Positions 11,801-26,800 of a stretch of 64,000 bases of DNA are shown piece after piece (the first letter of the stretch is position 1; each line of letters opens with the position of its first letter). Below the pieces are notes generated by a model that made no database searches, had not been told where the DNA came from, and was given only the letters and a program-made list of their open reading frames with translations. The DNA lies in contig NC_079884.1 of NCBI RefSeq assembly GCF_029227915.1, positions 8,806,001 to 8,870,000 on the forward strand, written 5' to 3'. The stretch is from Hydractinia symbiolongicarpus (lineage: Eukaryota > Cnidaria > Hydrozoa > Anthoathecata > Hydractiniidae). The translations under genes were made by a program, and so were the position numbers.

Positions 11801-14800
11801 ACTGACGAACTGGCTTCAGAGATGCTAATGTTCTCAGTGTTTTTCGGGGTAGAGCTTTTTGGAGTTTCGGTATATGTTTCAGGCGAGTTTAACGAATCCT
11901 TTTGTGAAGCAACTCTTGGTGTTGTACTATCACCACTGCTCGACGGGGCTTCGTCAGGTATGGTTTCTGTTGAGGATTTTACAGATGTTCCAGGATCCTT
12001 TTCAAAGTCATCAGAGTAACTAGATTTGGTTACCTCTGAGGTTAGAGTATTTGAGGTATTTTTTGATCTTGAAAAGTCAGACGAATAAGTGCGTGATATT
12101 TTCTGGAATGCACTTTTGCGAAGTTTTTCAAGTTGAAGTTTGTGATGCTGCAATGCAACTTCAACAGCTGTTGAAGATGCAGCCGTAGCAGCTGCTGTTG
12201 CAACCTTCTCCACATCAGTTATTTGCCGATCAACCGCTAATTTGTAAGCGTCTGCAGCAGCTTGCCTAGCATTCTCAATCCGGTTTACAGCTTCTAAAGT
12301 GGTCGCAGTTGCTTGCTGTTGAGTATCGGTTAACTGTTTAGCAAAGGTTGTAACATCTTCTGACGCTTTTGATTTTATTTCAGCAATGGCCTTCATTGCA
12401 TTAGCTGATGCTTCTGCAGTGGCAAGTCTCGCAGTTTCAACCTCCTTGGCTGATGTCCTAGCTTTTTCTTTAGCATCAAGTGATAATTTTTCTAAGTCCT
12501 GTTGATGAGCTAAGTGACGAGATTTGAGAACTTGAGCAAGAGAGACTGTCTCCTGCTGAGCTTGTACGATATTTCTAACACGTTCCATTTCATTCAATTG
12601 TTGCAAAGAGTCACCAACTGCATCAAACATATTTATTTCTGCGCGCAACCGTCGTTCCAACGTGTTGGGAGACATTCGATTACTTTTATCAGTCGCTGAT
12701 GTCTTTTCAATATGAGACAAAGGAGTTTCTGATTGGTTTTCTTTTTCGTGAGACGTTGGCGAACGTTTTGTTGATGTCAACACAGGATTCAACGCATGGT
12801 GGTCTATATCGCTGAATGACACAGGTGTGTGTTTCGCAGAAGATACAAGAGTAGAATTTTCTGAGCTTTCAGACTCAGTAAAAGAATACACCACAGAAGC
12901 TGGAGTCTTTAAAGACTCTTTAGTGGCTTGAGGTTCCTTTTCTGGAGTCAAAGTTGCCTGTCTCGGAGAACACGGTGAAAAAAGCTTCTCAGATGCGTCG
13001 GAGCCTGAACGAGTAAAGTTAGGTGACATCAACATGCGCTGTGCTGGCGTTTTATCCACAATTGGCAATTCAGCAACAGTTGTGGTAGTTACTGTTGGGA
13101 CAGGCTGTGCTGCCTAAATAGCAGAGAGGTTGATATTAAGAAAGTTTAACAAACACAAGCTTAGAAATACTTGTACGTTTTAACTTACCTTAGAGGAGTC
13201 AAAAATGTCTTTATAGCTTGGTTCACTTAAAGATTCTTCTAGAGATGAAGGTTCAGCACTTGTTCTAACTTCATGTTCATACGCATCTGCTAATATTTTT
13301 TCAGTTTCAGTTCCAGTTGAGTTGAGCACTACAAAAAAAATACAAGCAAAATATTTTGAGAAGATGGCCACACCCACGCATTTCTTATATTGGATACAAC
13401 CACTGTGAAATTCTATAAGTTCCCCTGTTATTGTTCACAGGGAACTTGACTTTTAAAGGCTAATAAAAAGGCTAATACAATATGGACAGATTTAAAACTA
13501 TAACGTACGAATCTGACTTCCTACGTATAACTTTTACTTATATACTACGTCTGTAACTAAAATTAACCACAAAAGGACATGAAGAGACATACCATTTTTG
13601 TGATGTTGTTGTCGATGTAAATTAGGATAGTTTCTTGCAAATATATTGATCACTGAGTACCTACAACAAAAAAATTGGATTATACTCAACATAACCGATG
13701 AAATAAAATTTTAAAATGTAGTTAGTAAGTAAAATACCTGTCTGCAGCAGTATTTTTATGTTTCTCAAGTATATTTCTCAATTTTTCACCGTCGTATTTC
13801 TTGGTCTGTGGTGATTTTATTTCCTCTAACAAAGAAACATCAGAGTTTCTACTTTCATCAAACAAAAAAGGGCATTTTATGTAATTTGTAGAAAACTTAA
13901 GTGTTCAAATACACCCGCGTTATGTCTTTGTTTGTTGATCAAAATGAAATGATATTTATAAAAACTATAAAAGTGTAATATTATTTGTAACGTTTTTTGC
14001 ATTTTTTAAATCTAACCAGAAAAGTGTTTAACCCTATTATACCTAAGCTTTTTAACTCTAGGGGTAAAATATAATGATAATTTAGTGACGTCACAGGGAT
14101 CAGACATAATGTCAAACTTAGCTAAAATAGGTCATTTTCTTCATTTTAAATATAATTTAATATCTCACTGATGCTACAACCTTGATTCTTGTTAGATATG
14201 GGAACTGTGAACCAAAAAATGAATAGGCATTGGATAAAATTGGTTTTAAAGATGTCATCAGCATAAAAAATACCTTCATATCTGCATGAAATTTTGCTGA
14301 TGCAGATAAAAAGTTCCACTTTTCCAGAAATATCAATGCTTATGTCATTAAACATGGTACAACTGTAGAATATCGCATTTAAAGATGTTTGAGGTAAAGC
14401 AATATAATGACGTCAAAGGGATGAAAATGACGTCATTATATGGGATTAATATTTCCTTTAAATCTAGTATGTATTTTATCCCTAGTTATGTCGTTAGTTA
14501 GCTACCTGATGATGAACATACATGTAATAAATATTTATATAACAAATACAACATTCTAACACGCTCTCCATTGATGTCCATACTTTATAAAATTCACAAA
14601 AATGTAATATGCCCAACAAAATTTGTTATGTCTAATTAAACAGGCCACAGGCACTTTGTACCCAACCCCCCTGCAGATATTATAAGATTGCACTTTCAAA
14701 TACAATTCAAATTTACAAGGATGTTTTGATCTCTTCCCATCTACCTCACATTCATCTTGTAGTTATTAAATAGTAATATTAAACAACATACCCATGCCAT

Positions 14801-17800
14801 AAGTTGGAAATGAATCTTTACTTGTATCCTAGTAACATACACAAAATTACATGAGTTTTTTGCTTAAAACGAATTATAGTGTTAATCAAATTTGCAATTT
14901 TCAGGATAAAACTAAAAAATTATGTAAACTTCTGCCTAACTCTTATTAATGGTATAGTTCCCACCATAAACAAATCTGTACAATACAGATCTGTAAACTG
15001 TAGACAGATTTATTGTTGGACGCATCTTAAAGAAATTATATATGTAATTATTTTACACATACCTCGAAAGTTGATGAACGTTTAGAACTTTTACTTCTTA
15101 TATTTGATACTGATTTTTCTGCATCAGATAACAAGACGTTTGAATTATGCAATGCGCTATCTATCAGAGAAGCGGTAGATGCTATCTTCTTTGATGAATG
15201 TTCCAAAGAGAATGAAACACTATCGGAGCTATAATCAACTGCCTTTTCACCAATCGCGATTGATGGATAATTTTGACTTGCAAGTTGTACAGGTAATTCA
15301 GACTTCATATCAGCCAAAAATGCTCTCCTACGCCCTTCCTCTAAAGTTTGGTACAACGACTTTCCTGAAGACAGTGGCCAATTTTTACTTGCCCTGACTG
15401 TGTGACCCCTGTACAGGGCTTGAATTTTCTTTGCAGCTTCATCCATTTTTTTCTTTGAAAAAAGAAAAAATCTTGGTTAAAAAGATCTGTCTCAGTAAAT
15501 CAAGTTCATTTGAAAGTATCGAACAAATGTGGTTAAGTAATACGCCAAACAACTATTTTTAAGCCCAAATTAGTTTTATTAGAAGATTGATGGTATTGAG
15601 TCTTCAAATGTTCTATCGAAAGGTGGGGCATATAAAGCGCCAATAAAATTTATAAACATTTAATAAACTTACCAATTTATCATTTAATGAGGCTTGTTCG
15701 TCAATGTTTCTTATACCTGAGACAAACAGAGGAAATCCATCAGTTGAATATCTCAAATAAAAAATATCAAGTTAATAACAAACCACTAACCTGGAATCTC
15801 ACCAAGCGTATCAGCATTTGTATTCTCTTCATCAAAAATTATAGGATGTGCCCATCTGGTTTCTTCTTGTTTATTATGCACCAAATTGCTTAGTCTTTTA
15901 GCTTCCATATCTAGACGTTGTTTAAGTGCAGCTGCAGTTGCTCGAATGGCAGCAACACGATCTGCTTTGCTTTTGTTTACTCCGACAGGTGGTTGGATAT
16001 CTAAATTTTAAAAGTAGCAGGTAAATGTATCAAACCTATGACAGAAATTAAAGGTCAAAGATTTGTTTACTTGATCATAAATTTCTCTACTAAGCCTAAC
16101 AACAAGGCTACTTTACATAATAATACAAAAGTCCAAATCAGACTTTTCAGTTATATTTAATTTGATTATGGTATAAACCTTTGGTTAGTCTAAATACTAC
16201 TGCTACTCAGGAAGACAGAACGATCCACTCACATTCACTGTCAAATTTCCCACTTGAAAGCTCATGTGGTAATTCATAATAAGAACTACTAGACCTCCCA
16301 CTCATAGAAGCTGGGTGACGTCTTGTTGTTAGTGCAGAACCAGACGATTCAGAATCCAGTACTTGATCTAAAATTTTACAAAAATACAAAAGTAATCGTT
16401 TCAGTCGATGCATTTACATTATGTTTTACACAACAAATTAAAAACATACAAATTCACAATTTAATGAGCTATAGCTATTGAATCTATGAACTATAACTAT
16501 ATACAAGGAATCACATTTCTTTTCCACAGATTTTTGAAGTCTAATTTGCGTAAAATGAAGTTGTAAAAGACTCATAACTGAAATTAAACATAGCTTTATA
16601 AAGGGTTCCTGGAAACCACTTAGGCAGAAAAACATTTAAAAAAAATTGTCACTTAAATTTTAATGATGCCAGCAAGGAACTGACAATACATAAAACTTTT
16701 TTTGGAACTTTATTTACCTGTTGCCTGTATTGTGTAAAGCTAAAAATGCTGATCAAAATAATGCATAGAATAATGTGTTTTTAACAAACGGTTGAAAAGA
16801 TGTGAGGTTTCAAAATTTTTTTTGACATTGGCAAAGACCTGAAAATATGCACTAATTGTTTTTTAGAACTTTGTTTACCAGTTGCCTCTTTAGTTAGAGC
16901 TTGAAATTCTGATCAAAATAATGTATAGGATCATGTACTGTTGATGGACGCTTAAAAGATGGCGGTAAACTGCTGTCAAGGTTTCTTAATTAAGCCATTA
17001 CTCCATCTGTTCTGAAACAGATGGGTTGACTCAGCTTTAGAAATTAGTCCCATTTTGGTCTAAGGTGGTCCCTAGTTATCCACACAGGAGATGATGTCAA
17101 TTATTTAGGATGTAATGTTTAAATAGCCAATAAACCAATTAGACTTATTTTGTCAAATTTGCATATTCTTTTATCCAGTATATGCATATTCTTTTATCCA
17201 GTAAACAACATCCACTTGGAAAGGGAATAATAATAGTTACCTTCAGATAGTAATCCATTTTTTCCTGTAATCACAACTTCAGTAAGACCAGCAAACTTTT
17301 GCTCATCTAGCGAATCATTAAAAAATTCATTTGGTGTCAATTCTTTTTCATGGAACTTGTTGCCTTGTAATTTACTGACACCTGAATTAAGCATAACATA
17401 ATAAAAAACATAGATTTGGTTGTGTCAAATTAATTATTGACTATTGTGTAGAGTTTCACAATTTCTAAAAATTGATATATTTCAGCATTACCTGGTCTCT
17501 TTGTCATCTCCCTTGCATCCTAAATCAAACAAAATTTCGAACAACGTTAAAACAATAATTAAAAGGAAACCCAATAGTTAATAAAACATGTGAAATATGT
17601 TTATTGCACTGAACTAAAGTGTTTATAAACATTACTATGCAGAAAAGCAAAGGTAAAATATATACTTTAACACATCAACATAAGTACATACCACTGCTTT
17701 CTTAGTAGGTCTATGTTTAATGAAAGTGTCACCATACATATGACGTTTTCTGGCATCAAGACTTTCTTTGACAGATTGCTTTTGTTTATCATATAACTCC

Positions 17801-20800
17801 TTAAACAATTTAAACAAATTTAGTAAAAAGTAACATCATTAAAAACAAAAAGTAAACTTTAATACAGTTGACTAATCTTCACCTGTAGCTTTTTTTGTTG
17901 TGCGTCTTTTAAAATTTGCTGTTTATATTTTTCATCAAGTTGCTTACGTTTTCGTTCTTTTTGTTGTTTAGCCATGTATTTCTAACAGGAAATAAAATGA
18001 CTTGAGGCATTGTAAAAAAAGACAGAAACATGAATTTTATATGGCATACCTTGACTTCATCTTGGTTATAGTGCCGAATTTTTCGCTTTGGATACATATC
18101 TTCTTCTGGAAGACAATACATTTTAGTACAACACAGTCTGAACCTTTTAATACCTTTCAGTGTAAACAAATAATTGCTGAAATTGTTCCTAGATTTCGTT
18201 TTCAAATGCATATTGTGTAACGTTAAATTTAAGATATAATCTTTATCATACCCAGTTTCCTTTTAACTGGTGGTGAAGTCTTGCAAAGCTTTATCTTTTG
18301 AGACTTTTTCAAACCAGTGTCAATAACAGCTGTGACAACCTTTTTGCTGTAAGGACTGTGGGTCGACTCTTAATAGACATATTTATACAATAAACAACTC
18401 TGCAAAGTTAGTTCTGTTAAAATGGCAATAAGATTTGGCAGATGGGTCACTATGTTAGTAAAGCATCAATAGCTAATTCAAACTTTATCACCTTACAATG
18501 TCATTTTATTACCTTTACTTGACATATCCATTTCCTGTAGTACCTCTTTTGCACTTTTAGGTAATATTTTATTCTTTGTAAGTTTAGCAAAATCGTCATC
18601 CTTGCTCTCTTTGAATTTTTCTTCATTTTTTTGTTCCACATCATCACTAACTAGGGGATCATCAAGGAATTGTTCCTCTAGTTCATTGTCTGTATCTTCT
18701 TCCACCGTATTGTCATTATTAAGTTTGGAGTTTTCTTTTTTATCTGTGCCGCTCACAACTCTCACACTGTCATGATTATCACCACCTGTTTTTTTTTTGG
18801 TAAAAACGACATAGGTATATCAAACCAATTTTGTGGTGAATACAAAGCATGCAAACAAGAAAGAAGTAGAATAATACCTGACATCGCTTCATTTTGGACA
18901 GGCTGATCACTGGCTTCAGGGGAGCATTCAATTTCAGACTCAATTTTTTTGCTAGATTTTTTCATGTCTTCCAAAACCTTTTTTCGTATCTCTTGCCCAA
19001 CTCTCCATGAGGAAGTAGAAATAGGATTTGTTGATGATGCTGTTTTACTTGAAGCAGTGATTCTCTTTGTCTTACCTTTTTTTTTAAAAAAAAATAAAAA
19101 ATAAAAATAATAAGGTTCTAACAGTGATAATAGTCGAACTGTTATTAAAATTCACTGTTCACTATTATTACAATTTGGAGGAAGTTATTTTAAAAATCTA
19201 GATACACAAAATGGGAGTTAGAAAACTATATATTTCATATATAAATAAATAGAATAATACTTTTAGTTTTTGACTGCTTTTCTTTTGTATGTTTTTTAAC
19301 TTTTGTGTCATTTCGTTTTTGAATTTTCTGTTTTGTACCTTTCCCTTCAGCATCAATCTGTCTTTGTTTTCTTACTAAGTGGGTAGTTTTTGCCTTAGTG
19401 ATGGTGGCATCTGGTTCATTAAATCCTGAAAAGAAGTTAACATAATAAACATTTCTATTTTGTTATTTAACTGACAAAGAAAACCTTCTCTTCTTAGTTC
19501 TGACTATATTGCAATGTGGCAATAATGCTGTTGTGTACAACAATCACCTCATTTACAATGTTATTGCTGACAATTAAAATAGATAATTTAAAAAAAACAA
19601 TTTAAATTATTAGTACATTAGAAATATTTTCATAAAAGTACGTGGTAGTACAAACTCTGTTAGTTGGAAGATACATTAGTTTGTAACACACTCACAAGAA
19701 TATCTTTGTTTACTACAAGAGTATAAAAGAATGCTGAAAAGTTAAAAATCAAGACGGTGTGGTGCAAATTTATGCTGCATGCTGGCTATGCAATCCTTCT
19801 AAGAAATTTTTGAATTAGTCCAGTCAAACCAATGTTTATGCCAGATTACTCTGTTATGCAGGACAATAATGAAGTATGTTTTGTTGAAATTGCGATTTGT
19901 GTTAATTCTGTTGTTATCTTTCAGTAACCAATACAATAGTATTAGAGACTGGTGAAGCCTTCAAGTTACCTCATCAAGGTAAGAATCATTTAACAATGGA
20001 AGCAGAGTTAAAAGGTACAGATCAACTGGCCTGGTATTTATGATCATTGTGCGAGTGACATTTGAGTTGAAAGAAAGCAATTGAGGGCACACACCCGGAT
20101 GTGTTCCTTGAGGTAAGAGAGATAACTTTCCCTTTTGTTGGCTATTTGTTGACACGTGTGTGTGCAAACCAATTAGTGAAGTGGTTTGTGAACAATGGCA
20201 ACAACAACATTGAAGGCTCCACCAGCGTTTAAAGAGGATGATGACTATAGCAGTTGGAAGAACGATTTGGAGATCTGGCAGATGTTTACAGAACTACCAA
20301 AGAAAAAGCAAGGTCCAGCTGTATACCTGTCACTGACTGGTCGGGCACGGGAGGCAGTACGCGACCTGACACCTGCAGAAGTGGGATCAGATGATGGTTT
20401 GGACAAGATTATATCTAAGCTAGATTCAATATATTTGAAAGATGAAAGCACAAGAGCATTTATTGCTTTTAAAGAGTTTTATGACTATAAGAGGAATAGT
20501 GGAGACAAATTTCCTGATTTTATTGTGCAGTTTGAGAAGCTTTACAATAAGATATCCAAATATGATATGGCATTGCCTGAAGCTGTCAGGGCATATTTTC
20601 TTCTCACAGCTGCGAATATGTCTGAAGAAAATGAAAAACTGGCTCGTACAACTTGTGCAGAACTCAAGTATAAGAATATGAAGGACACAATCATGAAGAT
20701 ATTTGGAGAACTGAACACAGCAGAAGACGCTGCACATTTGGGAGCTCTTCCTGTGAAACAAGAATGCTTATATGGAAATCTTCATGCTGATACCAAGGAC

Positions 20801-23800
20801 AGCTTGTCAAGGAATACACGTTCAAGAATGAATCCTGTTGATAAGGATGGGAAACTCATGAGGTGCCATGAATGTGATTCAACAAGACATTTTGCTAATA
20901 AATGTCCTCATAGAAATCAAGAGCAAAGAGGTTTCAGATCACAGAACAATAGACCTACAGAAAAGAAACAAGATGTAAATGAGATCCATATCACCCTTTT
21001 TGCAGCCTCTCCAGACCAAAGGCAATATTGTCTTGTTGGAGAATCCTTTGGTAGAGGTGTCTTGGATTCTGGCTGTACAAAGACAGTGGCTGGGGAGAAA
21101 TGGATGGATGAATATCTTGGGACTCTCTCTGAATCAGATAAAAATGCTGTAGTTTCAAATAGTACTGATTCTATATATAGATTTGGTGATGGAAAGGAAG
21201 TGAAAGCTACAAGAAATCTAATAATACCAGTTATTCTAGGTGGCAACAAGTATAAATTGTCTGTTGACATAGTAGAGATTGAAATACCACTACTGATTAG
21301 TCGTAGTACCATGAAGTCTCTCAGTATGAAGTTAGATTTTACCAGTGACTTGGCCCTTATTGGGAAGGAAAGAATTAACTTAATATGTACCACAACAGGA
21401 CACTATTGTCTTCCACTAACACATTGTGATCTTGATGCTCAAAAAGGAACAAAAATCATTCTACATGGAGAAAATTTGAAAAATATTAGTAAGACAGAGA
21501 AAATGAAGAAAGCTATGAAACTGCACCGCCAATTCGCTCATGCTGGCAAAGATAAGCTACTCAAACTTGTAAAGGATAGTAATTTGTATGACAAGGAATT
21601 TTTGTCATGCATCGAAGAATGTTGCAATGATTGTGAAATATGTCACAAATATAAAAGGCCATACAGTAGACCAGTTGTGGGTATACCTCTAACAAACACT
21701 TTTAATCAAGTAATATGTATGGATTTAAAGGTTTATGAACATAATAAACAACACATCTTACATATCATTGATGCTGCAACTCGTTACTCTGCTGGATGTC
21801 TTATCAAATCGAAACATAAAGATGTCATTGTCAGTAGAGTGTTTAGATTTTGGATTGCATACTTCGGATCACCAAGTACAATCTTGACTGACAATGGTGG
21901 TAAATTCTCGAATGAGGTTTTACAAGAAATGAATGAAAAGCTCAATATTGAGACAAAAACAACAGCAGGCAAATCTCCTTTCAGCAATGGTATTGTGGAA
22001 AGACATAATAAAATTCTGGCAGAGACCATGTTCAAGACAATTGAAGATACGAAGTGTGAACCAGACGTAGCACTAGCATGGGCCCTCAGCGCAAAGAATT
22101 CTTTACAGAATCATGGTGGCTACAGCCCAAACCAATTGGTATTTGGCCATAATGTGAACACACCCACTATTCTGACAGATCATTTACCAGCATTGGAGCC
22201 AACTACGTCAAGTGAAATAGTGAGAAAAAATCTATCTGCTCTGCATAAGGCAAGGGAGAATTTCATTAAAGCAGAATCCAGTGAGAGAATTAAAAGAGCG
22301 CTGAGACATAATGTTAGAACATATTCTGATGAGACGTATTTGAATGGAGAAAAAGTCTTCTACAAGCGCAAAAACACCAAGGGTTGGAAAGGTCCAGGTG
22401 TGGTTTTGGGACAAGATGGTCAAATGGTGCTTGTCAGACATGGTGGTAACTTTTACCGAGTGCATCCCTGTCAGTTGATGAAACATAGCCAAAATTGTAA
22501 AGTTAGTGAATTCAAGTCAGATCATGTCAAAAGGAAGGAAAGCCATTTGAATAAGTTGTGTGATATGAACGATAGCGTCAATGATTGTGATAATGATGAT
22601 GATGATGATGGTGGTGATGATTATGATAATGATGATGATGATGATGATGACACAGCTGATAAGAATGTGATAGATGTTTATGATGATTCTGAAGATGTAG
22701 AGCAATATCATCAAGAACAAGCTAGAAATGTAGACGAAAATGACCAAGAAGATTCTGGCACAAGTGAAAATGAAGTTGAGGAAAACAGGGATACTCATAA
22801 AAATAATGAAACTGAAGAAGACGAAGGTAGTGGTTGTACAAGTGACATTTTCAGAAGACCATCTACAGAATCCAAGAAAGTTGAATCGAAACCAAAAGCA
22901 AAATCATACATCAAATACAATCTAAATGGAAGATGGTATCGTGCAAGAGTTCTCTCAGCACAACCCAAAAGAAGTGGCACTTATAAAAATTGGGTTAATG
23001 TGTCTAATGATGGTGATAGAAAGCCAAAAAGCATCAATTGGAATGATGTGTCCAAATGGGTCGAGCTGGAAAATCCGGAATTCCCTGTCTATATGTGTGA
23101 TGTCGATATGTTTTCACAGGAAGTAGTTGATGCGAAGGAGAGAGAATTGCAGAATTTAAAAGAAAATGATGTCTTCGAAGAAGTTCCAGACACTGGTCAA
23201 ACAACTGTATCAAGCAAATGGGTCATAACTGAGAAGTTCAAAGGTGAAAAAAGGGTTGTGAAAGCTAGATTGGTGGCTAGAGGCTTTGAAGAAAATTCAC
23301 AATCGTTGAGAACAGATTCTCCAACTTGTGGCAAACAAAGTCTTCGACTTGCTATGGCTATCATAGTTAGCAATGATTGGCAGATCAATTCACTTGATAT
23401 CACTGCAGCTTTTCTTCAGGGAGATGCTATTGAAAGAGAACTGTTTCTACAACCACCAAAAGACACATTGTCATTGGGAACAGTGTGGAAACTAAAGAGA
23501 TGTTTGTATGGGTTAAACGATGCATCTAGAGCATGGTACAAACGAGTGAGAAGTGAAATGTTGAAACTTGGTGGTGAAATGTGTACCTACGACCCTGCTG
23601 TGTTTTACTGGTATAGAGTCAAGCAAATCACTGGAATTCTTGTTTGCCATGTTGATGACTTTGTGTATGGTGGTAGTCCAGCTTTCCACAAAGAAGTTAT
23701 TGCTAAACTTTTCGAAACGTTCAAAATCAGTACGCAATCAAGCTCAACCTTCAAGTATCTAGGATTAGATGTGGATCAATTTAAAAGCAAAATTAAGATT

Positions 23801-26800
23801 AATCAAGTGAGCTATATAGAGTCTTTGATAACTGTTAATATTGAAAATGATGTTAACAATGAACGAAAATTGACTAGCAAGGAAAAGACCATGCTGAGAT
23901 CGTTGAGTGGGCAAATTGCTTGGGTGGCCGGACAAACCCGCCCTGATGTGGCTTATGATAGTTGCCAAACGTCTAATTATGGCAAGGAACCTACAGTTCA
24001 AAATTTGAAAGATGCCAACAAGATTATTCGAAAAATTAAGAGCAAGCATGTTGCAATAACCATTGCCAAAATTGCAAATATGAAAAATTGTGAAATTATT
24101 TGCTACACAGATGCAACTCATGCCAGTTTGAAGTGTGGATCATCACAAGGTGCATTCATCATATTTGTGAAACACCTGAGCGAAGTTATACCAATCTGCT
24201 GGCAATCAAAAAAACTACAAAGGGTAACCAAAAGCCCAATTGCTTCGGAAACACTTGCTCTGAGTGAAGGAGCTGATGCTAGTTTTTATTTGGCCAATGT
24301 CATACAGCAAATCTGCAAGTTGACGAAGGTTCCAAAGATCACTTGTATTATCGACAACAAGTCATTATTTGAAACCTTGAAAACGACAAATGTCACAAAG
24401 GATTTGAGATTGCGAGTTGATATAGCCAGATTGAGGCAGATGGTGGAACAAGATGAGATTACTGTCAAGTGGGTTGAAGGAAAACACCAATTAGCCGACT
24501 GCTTGACAAAACATGGAGCGTCTCCAAACAAGTTGCTTGAGGTTTTGGAGACATCCAAAATATCTCTACAATAATTGATTGTAGTGATTACCGTTGTGTT
24601 TTTTTTTGATGATTTTAATTTGTTTGTCATGTTGACTATGACAAACAGTTGCAGCATGCAATTTGATATTCTACTTGTGTTGGCTTTAAAATTGTGTTAC
24701 TGGTGGCAATGTTGATATTGCGATTTGTGTTAATTCTGTTGTTATCTTTCAGTAACCAATACAATAGTATTAGAGACTGGTGAAGCCTTCAAGTTACCTC
24801 ATCAAGGTAAGAATCATTTAACTTGTTTTTTAAAATTTAATAATGATGAACAAATAGCCAATAGACCAAACAAACTGTAATAAAAAACATGTACATCAAA
24901 AGAATAATCACCTTTGTAAGTTGGAGCAGATGGAGCAGTAGTAATTTTTCTATGCATATGTCCTTGTGTATTAACTGCATTATCTGTTCTTTGAACAGGA
25001 TCACTTTCTGTATGATTTTTCTTTTCAGGAAATATAGAATCTAAAAAAATGTGGGAAAAATTGGTTAGCATTATTATAGAACTAGTCGGGGCTCTTGTAG
25101 ATAAATCCATGGGTTCATCCTTCCGTCCTTTTTTACCACATTTCATGTGTCTGGCTACTGCGCTTATCATTTTGCCTGACAGACAGATGTATACAGGTAT
25201 TATAATATCAATGTTTGCTACACAGTTTTCATTAAAAATACTTTACAATGTAATTGTTTAGAATGTTTGCCAGTTCCAATTAGCAACAGTAGTTCATACT
25301 TCTGTCCTGCTAGATTTTACATGTTGGTAATTTTTTGTTAAACTATTGAAGGTCATGTTAGGTAAGAGGAGAAGTCAGCCCAAACAAACAACCCTATCCA
25401 GCCCATTTATAATGTTTGAAAAACCCCTTATCAAATATGGTTAATCATCAGAAAGAATAAAGCAGAGCATAAACTCACTTGTAACCTTTTAATTAAAAAA
25501 AAACAAAGAAAAATATTAGCTCAGAAAATACTCCAAGAATTCCTTACCAAACAAGAGCTTTAAAAGTTTAAAACTTCATATTGTCTTAAAAATGAAATTT
25601 TTAAATGGCCAACAGATAAAAAATTGAAATATGAAAAAAATCGAATAAATAAATGAACTCCTCTGTGAACAGACGAGTGTTACCGCAAACTGTTGTGTAA
25701 GAGTAATATATTACCGTTTGAAGAAACACTTGAGTTTAACTTTTGTTGATTTATTTTTTCCTTTAGTTTTACCAAAGCATCTACAAATAGAAAAACATAT
25801 TAAAATTATTGGAAACACTGTAAAATCCAGGAAATAAGGTTTTTAAAAATAATGCTATGCACAAAAAAAGCACTGACGTACTACAAACTTAAGCATAAAA
25901 ACATCTAAATGAACCTCATCATTACAAGAAGTCAGTCACAAATCCATGTAAAATGAACTGTGCTAACGCATACACAGGTGCAGTTTATAATAATCCAATT
26001 GCACAGAATTTAATTTATAAAATTCCTGAATACGTACGACTCTTTTGTTGATTTGACAGCAGTGACCTTCCAAGGAGTGAGGAATTAATGTGACTTTTGT
26101 CTCTTGGTTGAAATTGATCAAGGTTATAATTAAAATCAGGAGCATTGAAATTGGCATCTGGCTTCCTTACATCGTACAGTTCTTTACGTGTTGGGATAAA
26201 CTTGTTAAGTGTATTGATCTGTAGATCTGTGTCAACAACAAAACAAAACATGTAATGTTAAAATAAAGTATTTTCTTGGGTAGAATTATATGTGTGAAAA
26301 CAAACAAATTAAGTGAAAAGTGAAATAAATGCAACATTTAAATTCTTTTCTTAAGGTTCTGCTTTTTATGCAAATTTTAGCTGTTGATTTTTAACTCTTT
26401 TATTTTAAACATATAAACACATAAGCTTTGCAATAAAATTGAGGCACTTTAAATCTGTTCTATTTAGGGTTGGAATTAGCAGTTCACAATTTGCAATTTG
26501 AAATGCCATTTTTGCGAATCACTTTGCAAAGAAAATGATAAAATTGTGAATCAAATATTTTTGTATCACTTCCTTGTTTTTTTTGCCACATTAAAAATTA
26601 ATCATTCCTTCTTTTTTTTGTTGTGATTCTATTTAATTCTCACGTTTTGCTTGATTATTTTATGCCGGGAGAAAAAATAATAACCCTTTCCGTTAGCGTA
26701 TTTCACTTGTACATATTTATTGAAGTTTTGACTGAAAATAAGTGATCAAGTTTCAGAACATTTGTTTCTGAAAAGCCAAGTGCAGCTCATTATAAATGAT

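Larger units (their letters stand above)
19877..24828 (+). mobile_element. Full-length Ty1/copia LTR retrotransposon with 5-bp target-site duplication
   Basis: The element (19882-24823, 4,942 bp) has two 114-bp direct LTRs, a primer-binding site one base inside the 5' LTR, and one long Gag-Pol frame. It is bounded by TGTTT at 19877-19881 and again at 24824-24828, a 5-bp target-site duplication typical of copia integrases. It lies in CEP350 intron 7, antisense to the gene. Without it that intron would be only about 540 bp, like its neighbours. The two LTRs differ at 2 of 114 positions and the frame is intact, so the insertion is young. Short LTRs and a single fused Gag-Pol frame recall the GalEa-type copia elements of aquatic invertebrates, but that placement is inference. 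Confidence 0.96.
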
